From positions 1-64,000 of the forward strand of contig NZ_QGDV01000004.1 of the NCBI RefSeq assembly GCF_003149025.1: a stretch of 64,000 bases of DNA. The letters are read 5' to 3'. Of the stretch, positions 58,537-64,000 are shown in pieces; the first letter of the stretch is position 1, and every line of letters begins with the position of its first letter. The notes under the pieces were generated by a model, which was given only the letters and a program-made list of their open reading frames with translations, made no database searches and was not told the origin of the DNA. A program made the translations under genes and the position numbers. Origin of the DNA: Rathayibacter iranicus NCPPB 2253 = VKM Ac-1602 (lineage in GTDB: Bacteria; Actinomycetota; Actinomycetes; Actinomycetales; Microbacteriaceae).

Positions 58537-59436
58537 ATGCCGTACTCCCCGGAGGCTCCCATCGCTCGCTCGACGTTGCCCATCGCGGTGGTGGTCGTCA
58601 CCCACTTCTCGGGTGAGGTCCTCCGCGCGTGCCTCGAGTCGGTTCCCGAGGCGACCGAACACGACGTGCGGGTCGTCGTCGTCGACAATGCGACCACCGA
58701 CGACTCTGTACGCCGGGTTGTCGAGCGGATCCCGACGGTCGAGTTCCACGAGACGGGCGAGAATCTCGGCTACGGCGCTGCTGTGAACTACGCGGTCGAG
58801 CGGCTCAGCCGGAACGTCGAGTGGATCCTCGTCACGAATCCAGACACCGTCTTCCTCCCCGGTTCGATCGACGCTCTCTACGACGCAGCCGTGGCCGACG
58901 AGCGGATCGGCTCGATCGGACCGCGCATCCTCGACTCGGACGGCACGGTGTACCCCTCCGCCCGCGCCCTGCCCTCGCTCGGCACCGGCGTCGGCCACGC
59001 GCTCCTCGCGCACGTCTGGCCCAGCAACCCGTGGTCGGCAAGGTACCGTCGCTCCCGCATGGTCGAGACACTCGAGCATGGGCGCCTCGAGGCGGGCTGG
59101 CTGTCCGGCGCCTGTGTCATGGTGCGGCGCACGGCGTTCGACGAAGTCGGCGGATTCGACGAACGGTACTTCATGTATTTCGAGGACGTCCAGCTCGGCG
59201 ACTCCCTCGGGCAACGGGGCTGGACGAACGTCTACCTCGCCGACGCGGTCGTATCCCACCTCGGCGGGCACTCAACGCGCCTCGCCTCGGCACGGATGCT
59301 CGCTGTACACCACCGCAGCGCCTACCTCTACCTGGCGCAGAAATACGGTGCCTGGTATCAGGCGCCGGTGCGGGCAGTGCTGCGTCTCGGCCTCGGCGCG
59401 CGCGTCGTCCTGATGGGCCTGCGCCCGACCCGCTGA
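58537..59436 (+). CDS. Glycosyltransferase family 2, WbbL (rhamnosyltransferase)-like
   Basis: 299 residues. V-V-V-T-H-F-S-G, V-D-N-A-T-T-D-D-S, N-P-D-T-V-F, G-G-F-D-E-R-Y-F-M-Y-F-E-D-V-Q-L-G. This set is typical of WbbL-type enzymes that add L-rhamnose to GlcNAc-diphosphoryl-polyprenol. The presence of rmlC and rmlD next to it supports a rhamnose donor. Acceptor specificity is inference. Confidence 0.88.
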   Translation: MPYSPEAPIARSTLPIAVVVVTHFSGEVLRACLESVPEATEHDVRVVVVDNATTDDSVRRVVERIPTVEFHETGENLGYGAAVNYAVERLSRNVEWILVTNPDTVFLPGSIDALYDAAVADERIGSIGPRILDSDGTVYPSARALPSLGTGVGHALLAHVWPSNPWSARYRRSRMVETLEHGRLEAGWLSGACVMVRRTAFDEVGGFDERYFMYFEDVQLGDSLGQRGWTNVYLADAVVSHLGGHSTRLASARMLAVHHRSAYLYLAQKYGAWYQAPVRAVLRLGLGARVVLMGLRPTR

Positions 59437-59476
59437 CGTCTCGTCGCTGATCAGCGGACGATCAGCGCAATCAGAC

Positions 59477-60085
59477 TCAGGAGGAGGCGTCTAGCGTCGA
59501 ATAGAAGGCGCGCGCTGCGGCCCACGTGGGCAAGATACCCTGCGCCTCTGCCTCGGCGAGCGATGGCGCATCAGTGTCCTTCGGCGAGAGCAAGAGTTCG
59601 CCGGCTTCGGGCGGGAAGCGCAGACCGATCTGCTCGTCAAGCGGGTCGATACCCTTCTCGCGCACCGGATCGAAGGTCGAGTTCACCAGATAGGACACGA
59701 CGGCGTTCTCCGTCAGCGCGACGAAAGCGTGTGCCAGGCCCTCTGCGATGTAGACCGAGCGACGGTCGACGTCGTCCAGGAGGATCGACTCCCAGCGACC
59801 GAATGTCGGCGAACCAACCCGCACGTCGATCACGTAGTCGAGAACTGCACCCGAGAAGCACGAGACGTACTTCGCCTGCGACGGCGGCAGCTGTGCGAAG
59901 TGGATCCCGCGCACCGTCCCACGGCGCGAGACCGAGGTGTTGCCCTGCCGAAGGGACAGTGGATGTCCGACCTTCTCGGCGAGGTGGTCGAACCGGTAGA
60001 ACTCGTAGAAGACCCCCCGCTCATCAGGGAACTGGCGCGGAGTCACTTCGTAGACGTCGGGGATGTCGAGCTCGCGGATCTGCAC
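59477..60085 (-). CDS. rmlC: dTDP-4-dehydrorhamnose 3,5-epimerase
   Basis: 202 residues, cupin fold. R-Q-F-P-D-E-R-G-V-F-Y-E-F, R-G-I-H-F (catalytic His) and Y-V-S-C-F-S-G-A-V-L-D-Y-V-I-D-V-R, then A-H-A-F-V-A-L. It performs the third step of dTDP-L-rhamnose synthesis. GTG 60083-60085 chosen; the 16 residues upstream are not family-like. Divergent from rmlD. Confidence 0.94.
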   Translation of the reverse strand: MQIRELDIPDVYEVTPRQFPDERGVFYEFYRFDHLAEKVGHPLSLRQGNTSVSRRGTVRGIHFAQLPPSQAKYVSCFSGAVLDYVIDVRVGSPTFGRWESILLDDVDRRSVYIAEGLAHAFVALTENAVVSYLVNSTFDPVREKGIDPLDEQIGLRFPPEAGELLLSPKDTDAPSLAEAEAQGILPTWAAARAFYSTLDASS

Positions 60086-60202
60086 GGACGTCAGTGTAAT
60101 GGTGGGGTGTTCCAGTGGCGCGGATCTGTGCACTGCGCGCCACCGGAGGCGGGGTCGGTGCGCCGCCGGTCAGGCGCCGGAGCGCTCGGGCATGATGAGG
60201 AG

Positions 60203-61048
60203 GTGACTTTCCTCATCACGGGCGCCTCCGGCATGCTCGGCACCGACCTCCGCGCCGTCCTCGGCTCCCGCCCCAGCACCGCCCTCGGGCGCAAGGACCT
60301 CGATGTCACCGACCTCGACGCGGTGCGCGCCGCCGTGGACGGTCACGACGCGGTACTCAATTGCGCCGCCTATACGCGCGTCGACGATGCCGAATCCAAC
60401 GAGGAGGAGGCGTACCGGGTGAACGCGATCGGCGCGCACAACCTCGCGCTCGCGACCGCTGAGATCGGTGCAGCCCTCATTCAGGTCTCGACCGACTACG
60501 TCTTCGATGGCTCCGCCTCGAGCCCTTACGCGGAGGATCACCCGCGCAATCCGATCTCGGCGTACGGCCGCACCAAGGCCGAGGGTGAGCGGCTCGTGCT
60601 CGCCGCGAATCCGGAGCGCGGCTACGTGGTCCGCACCGCGTGGCTCTACGGCGAGCACGGCGGCAACTTTGCCAAGACGATGGTGCGCCTCGCGGGTACG
60701 CACGAGACCTTGACGGTCGTCGATGACCAGCGCGGGCAGCCGACCTGGACCGCTGATCTCGCCGCGCGCCTTGTCGAGCTGATCGACTCCGGTGCGCCGG
60801 CAGGCGTGTACCACGGCACGAACTCCGGCGAAACGACCTGGCTCGGCTTCGCCCGCGCCGTCTTTGCCAAGGCCGGCCTTGACCCCCAGCGCCTCCGCCC
60901 GACCGACAGCGGCTCCTTCGTCCGCCCCGCCCCGCGACCCGCTTACTCGGTGCTCGGCCACGACGGCTGGAGCCGGGCTGGTCTTTCTCCGCTGCGCTCG
61001 TGGGAGGAGGCTCTCGCGGCCGCTCCGCTCCAGGTGGTGACCCCGTGA
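60203..61048 (+). CDS. rmlD: dTDP-4-dehydrorhamnose reductase
   Basis: 281 residues. G-A-S-G-M-L-G cofactor loop, N-C-A-A-Y-T-R-V-D-D-A-E, S-T-D-Y-V-F-D-G and Y-G-R-T-K catalytic motif. Last step of dTDP-L-rhamnose synthesis. GTG 60203 is the only suitable start; AGGAG touches it directly, closer than usual. rmlA and rmlB are not in the window. The stop overlaps the next gene. Confidence 0.94.
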   Translation: MTFLITGASGMLGTDLRAVLGSRPSTALGRKDLDVTDLDAVRAAVDGHDAVLNCAAYTRVDDAESNEEEAYRVNAIGAHNLALATAEIGAALIQVSTDYVFDGSASSPYAEDHPRNPISAYGRTKAEGERLVLAANPERGYVVRTAWLYGEHGGNFAKTMVRLAGTHETLTVVDDQRGQPTWTADLAARLVELIDSGAPAGVYHGTNSGETTWLGFARAVFAKAGLDPQRLRPTDSGSFVRPAPRPAYSVLGHDGWSRAGLSPLRSWEEALAAAPLQVVTP

Positions 61049-62181
61049 CGACGACCCTTCGAGTCGTCGTCGATCAGATGCTCGCCCGCGTTCCCGGCGG
61101 CATCGGCCGCTACACCGAGGAACTCACCCGCGAGCTGATCGCCACAGCGCCGCCCGACTGCGAGGTCGAGGCCGTCGTGTCTGCGCATCCGCCCGAGAAG
61201 GAGGAGGAGCTGCGGCTGCGCCTGCCGGGCCTGGCCCGCATCCACCGGCTCCCCCTCGGCCGGCGAGAACTCTCACGGGCGTGGCAGTACGGCATTGGGA
61301 TCCCGGCCGGCGGCGGCATGATGCACGCGCCGAGCCTCTTCGCACCGGTCCGTGCTCACGACGGCAGCGAAGGCGAGCAGATCGCAGTCACCATTCACGA
61401 CACGGTGCCGTGGACACATCCCGAGACACTGACCCCGCACGGGGCGAAGTGGCACCGCGCGATGGCGAAGCGGGCGCGCAAGCATGCCGACGCGGTCGTC
61501 GTACCGACCCACGCCGTCGCCCAGCAGCTCTCGCAGCTTATGGACTTCGGCGACCGCCTCCGGGTCATCGGCGGTGCCGTCGGCTCGGGCCTCGTGCTGC
61601 CCAAAGACGCCGACGAGCGCGCCGAGACCCTCGGGCTGCCGCCGGAGTACGTCCTCAGCGTCGGCACCCTAGAGCCGCGAAAAGGCCTCGTGTCGCTGAT
61701 CGCGGCATTCGGCGCAACCTCGGCCCCCGCGGTCCCCCTGCTCCTTGTCGGGCCGACAGGGTGGGGGGATCTCGACATCGCCTCCGTCGCTGACGAGCAG
61801 GGTCTGGATGAGTCGCGGGTGCGCGCCCTCGGAGTGCTCAGCGACGGCGACCTCGCGGTCGTCCTCTCTCGCGCCACGCTCTTCGTCTATCCGAGCATCG
61901 CCGAGGGCTTCGGGCTGCCGGTGCTCGAAGCCATGCACTTCGGCGTGCCGGTTGTGCACTCGGACGATCCGGCGCTCATGGAGGTCGCCGCGGACGCGGG
62001 CGTCGCCGTGGAGCGCGGGGATGCGAAGGACTACCCGGAACGCCTCGCCCTAGCGATGAGCAGCGTGCTCGCCGACACCGTGCTACGTGAGCGGATGTCT
62101 GTCGCGGGACGCGACCGCTCCCGCGCCTTCAGCTGGCGTGACTCCGCCGAGAGGGTCTGGGCACTGCACGCCGACCTCTAA
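61045..62181 (+). CDS. Glycosyltransferase family 4
   Basis: 378 residues. G-G-I-G-R-Y-T-E-E-L-T-R at the acceptor side, G-T-L-E-P-R-K-G-L and A-E-G-F-G-L-P-V-L-E-A-M-H-F-G-V-P on the donor side. GTG overlaps the rmlD stop (GTGA), so it is coupled to it. Last gene of the polysaccharide locus in this direction. Confidence 0.93.
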   Translation: MTTTLRVVVDQMLARVPGGIGRYTEELTRELIATAPPDCEVEAVVSAHPPEKEEELRLRLPGLARIHRLPLGRRELSRAWQYGIGIPAGGGMMHAPSLFAPVRAHDGSEGEQIAVTIHDTVPWTHPETLTPHGAKWHRAMAKRARKHADAVVVPTHAVAQQLSQLMDFGDRLRVIGGAVGSGLVLPKDADERAETLGLPPEYVLSVGTLEPRKGLVSLIAAFGATSAPAVPLLLVGPTGWGDLDIASVADEQGLDESRVRALGVLSDGDLAVVLSRATLFVYPSIAEGFGLPVLEAMHFGVPVVHSDDPALMEVAADAGVAVERGDAKDYPERLALAMSSVLADTVLRERMSVAGRDRSRAFSWRDSAERVWALHADL

Positions 62182-62251
62182 GCCAGGCGTTTTTGCCCGG
62201 CCCGGAATGCATCGCCGTCAGCGCGGCGTTTCGGCAGCGGCTCGCGGCCTG

Positions 62252-62875
62252 TCACGTCCCCGGACGAGGTGTGGCGGGAGCCGACGGTCCAGGCTTATCC
62301 GACGGCGGCGGCTTCCAGTCCCGATCCTCCTGCGACATCGAAGGCTCATCACCCGGCTGCACCTCTCCCTCCGCCAAGCGACGCTGATACGAACGATTTA
62401 ACTCGTCCGAGTCACCACGCTCACACCGCGACACCGCACCAAGACGGTAGCGATTATCCCAGGCAGAAGAGGTGGCAAAGCTCGCGCGGAGCACCGGACC
62501 GCCCTCACCATAAACCGTGGGCCACGGGGTTGAATCAGTCACTCGCACGCTCATGCCCAGAGAACGCCAATACTCCGCGATCCGCTGCGCATCCCCATTC
62601 AGATCCGCATTCGGGAACGCCCAGTACGTGTAAGCGAACTGTGCACCCTTGCTCCCCGAACCCAACCCGCACACGTCCGCCCGCGGTGAACCCTCCCGCG
62701 TCGACCACCCCTCAGCAGGCACCACAGCCGCAGAATCACGCACGAACTCGACCACTCCCACACGATTGTCCTCCGGCGACATTTCTCTTTCGGCGCTGCA
62801 CGACACGAGAAGCACGAACGAAACCGCCACAGCTACCACCGAGAGAAGCCGTGCCCGGACCTGCCCCTCAACCAT
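62252..62875 (-). CDS. Lipoprotein of unknown function, copy 1
   Basis: 207 residues. Signal peptide with lipobox L-V-S-C (Cys26). The mature part has a P-E-D-N-R-x-G-V-V-E-F-V-R-D segment, A-E-G-W-S-T-R-E-G, C-G-L-G and Y-W-R-S-L-G-M-S-V-R-V, then a Pro-rich charged tail. It is a clear paralogue of the next gene upstream, the same length to the residue. No domain is recognised; similar lipoproteins flank type VII effector genes in Microbacteriaceae, in my experience. Confidence 0.8.
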   Translation of the reverse strand: MVEGQVRARLLSVVAVAVSFVLLVSCSAEREMSPEDNRVGVVEFVRDSAAVVPAEGWSTREGSPRADVCGLGSGSKGAQFAYTYWAFPNADLNGDAQRIAEYWRSLGMSVRVTDSTPWPTVYGEGGPVLRASFATSSAWDNRYRLGAVSRCERGDSDELNRSYQRRLAEGEVQPGDEPSMSQEDRDWKPPPSDKPGPSAPATPRPGT

Positions 62876-62908
62876 AAGAACAATTCCAGGGAGACGGCGT
62901 GCGGCCCA

Positions 62909-63532
62909 TCACGTCCCCAGACGAGGCGCAGCGGGAGCCGACGGTACAGGCCCATCCGACGACGGCGGCTTCCAGTCCTGGTCCTCCTGCGACATGGAAG
63001 GCTCATCACCCGGCTGCACCTCCCCCTCCGCCTGACGACGCTGATAGGAACGATTCAACTCGTCCGAGTCACCCGGCTCACACCGCGACACCGCATCCAT
63101 CGAATACCTGCCGTCCCACGACGACGATGTGTCGAAACTCGCGCGCAGTACCGGACCGCCCTCGCCGTAGACGGTAGGCCACGGGGTCGAATCAGTCACT
63201 CGCACGCTCATGCCCAGCGACCGCCAATACTCCGCGACCCGCTGCGCATCCCCATTAAAATCTGAATTCGGGAGCGCCCAATACGTATAGGCAAACTGTG
63301 CCCCCGTGCTCCCCCACCCCAATCCGCACACATTAGCCCGCGGCGCACCCTCCCCCGTCGACCAGCCCTCAGCGGGCACCACGGCCGCCGAATCACGGAC
63401 GAATTCGACCACCCCCCGCCGATTGTCTTCCGGCGGAACAGACCCTCCTTCACTGCACGAAGACAGAAGCACCGCCGCAACAGTCACCACGATCACCGAC
63501 AGCCATCGCCGACGCTGCCATAGCTCAGCCAT
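62909..63532 (-). CDS. Lipoprotein of unknown function, copy 2
   Basis: 207 residues, Cys26 lipobox (L-S-S-C), same segments as copy 1 with roughly 80-85% identity. ATG 63530-63532 is chosen because it gives the same length and lipobox position as copy 1 and has GGAGG nine bases before. It overlaps the end of the upstream hydrolase gene by 8 bp, so it is translationally linked to it. Confidence 0.8.
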   Translation of the reverse strand: MAELWQRRRWLSVIVVTVAAVLLSSCSEGGSVPPEDNRRGVVEFVRDSAAVVPAEGWSTGEGAPRANVCGLGWGSTGAQFAYTYWALPNSDFNGDAQRVAEYWRSLGMSVRVTDSTPWPTVYGEGGPVLRASFDTSSSWDGRYSMDAVSRCEPGDSDELNRSYQRRQAEGEVQPGDEPSMSQEDQDWKPPSSDGPVPSAPAAPRLGT

Positions 63533-64000
63533 GAGCAGGAGCCTCCGGCGCACGCTGAGGGACCGGACGCGGAAGTGTCTCCCGGAACGGGGTAGGCGGA
63601 GTCAACTTCTCATCCTCCCCACCCAGCGCGAGAGAAACATTGTCGGCGCTTTCCGTGTCCTTATCGAGATACCCCCGATCATCCGTCGAATCACCGGCCA
63701 CCGCATCATGCTTCGTCACCGGCAGCCCCGCATCACCTCCCGTCTCCACGCCGAACACGTGGGCGCCGAAGGCAGGATCAGCCGGATTCACGCTGTGCCA
63801 CGGACTGAACTCCCGCCCCATCCACGAAGTTTCATCATCGGGAAAAGAATTACCCCACTTCCGGTCGGTGGCCTGACCTGCATAAACCTTGCCAGCATGC
63901 AACTGCTGCGCCGACGTAATCCAATTCCGCAACCCAGCGGAGCCGAGCGCGACAAACGCATCCCTCGTCGTCGTGCCCATCCCAGGATCGGGCACCACAC
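63525..64000 (-). CDS. DUF1023-type alpha/beta hydrolase, C-terminal part (partial)
   Basis: 158 residues to the window edge. F-V-A-L-G-S-A-G-L, the G-K-V-Y-A-G-Q-A-T-D segment, G-R-E-F-S-P-W-H and G-A-H-V-F-G-V are those of the second half of DUF1023 hydrolases. The Ser nucleophile lies outside. These proteins often carry an LXG/WXG N-terminus and are found in type VII clusters. Its last codons overlap the start of the lipoprotein gene. Confidence 0.7.
   Translation of the reverse strand, partial: VVPDPGMGTTTRDAFVALGSAGLRNWITSAQQLHAGKVYAGQATDRKWGNSFPDDETSWMGREFSPWHSVNPADPAFGAHVFGVETGGDAGLPVTKHDAVAGDSTDDRGYLDKDTESADNVSLALGGEDEKLTPPTPFRETLPRPVPQRAPEAPAHG

Overview
The window is high-GC DNA from an actinobacterium, most likely a member of the Microbacteriaceae (Rathayibacter/Curtobacterium-like). 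The main reason is gene order. whiB1 convergent with pdtaS, an Rv3235-type gene, secA, long-form hpf, a comF-type gene, lpqB-mtrB-mtrA, a DUF3499 gene next to a degenerate zincin, whiB2 and manA follow the order of the Mycobacterium tuberculosis Rv3219-Rv3260 region. The species assignment is inference. I saw no rRNA, no tRNA that I could support, and no CRISPR array.

Layout. (1) 1-4.0 kb is type VII secretion-related and partly decayed: an ISL3 transposase tail, a frameshifted immunity-like gene, a 5'-truncated toxin C-terminus, an intact WXG100 gene and a membrane Ser/Thr kinase. (2) 4.1-8.5 kb is mostly core: aldo/keto reductase, membrane protein, whiB1, pdtaS, Rv3235-like gene. (3) 8.5-11.95 kb is an accessory insertion of IS3-family fragments, a thermonuclease remnant, a frameshifted secreted protein and a small membrane protein. 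(4) 12-28.8 kb is the conserved block secA, hpf, comF, lpqB-mtrB-mtrA, followed by a five-gene MoxR/DUF58/DUF4129/DUF4350 operon, a SpoIIM-like gene, an RDD gene, DUF3499 and the zincin. (5) 28.8-39.7 kb holds a DUF5719 protein, a giant membrane GT2 glycosyltransferase, whiB2, galE, manA, an acyl-CoA dehydrogenase, and a VOC protein divergent from a WYL regulator across a palindromic operator candidate.

(6) 39.8-62.2 kb is a cell-surface polysaccharide locus. It has two tandem O-antigen-ligase/polymerase-like proteins, two tandem Gmd-like sugar-nucleotide enzymes, five GT4-type and two GT2-type glycosyltransferases, an ABC exporter (Wzm/Wzt with a C-terminal cargo domain), a GtrA-like flippase, and rmlC/rmlD. 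ManA and GalE in region 5 can feed it. Inference: Man-6-P goes to GDP-mannose, then through the Gmd pair to a GDP-6-deoxyhexose, while RmlC/D make dTDP-L-rhamnose. The glycan is assembled by the glycosyltransferases and exported by Wzm/Wzt. The locus is interrupted at 52.8-56.6 kb by an island with two M23 peptidases, a very short secreted-peptide gene, a dead IS30 transposase and a roughly 250-bp direct duplication.

(7) 62.2-64 kb carries two tandem paralogous lipoproteins of identical length, downstream of the end of a DUF1023-type alpha/beta hydrolase, a family often found with type VII effectors. The least explained parts are the two long glycosyltransferases with their small partner (45.6-49.2 kb), the short secreted peptide plus M23 pair (52.8-53.7 kb), the coupled toxin/immunity remnants (0.5-1.6 kb), and the lipoprotein pair.
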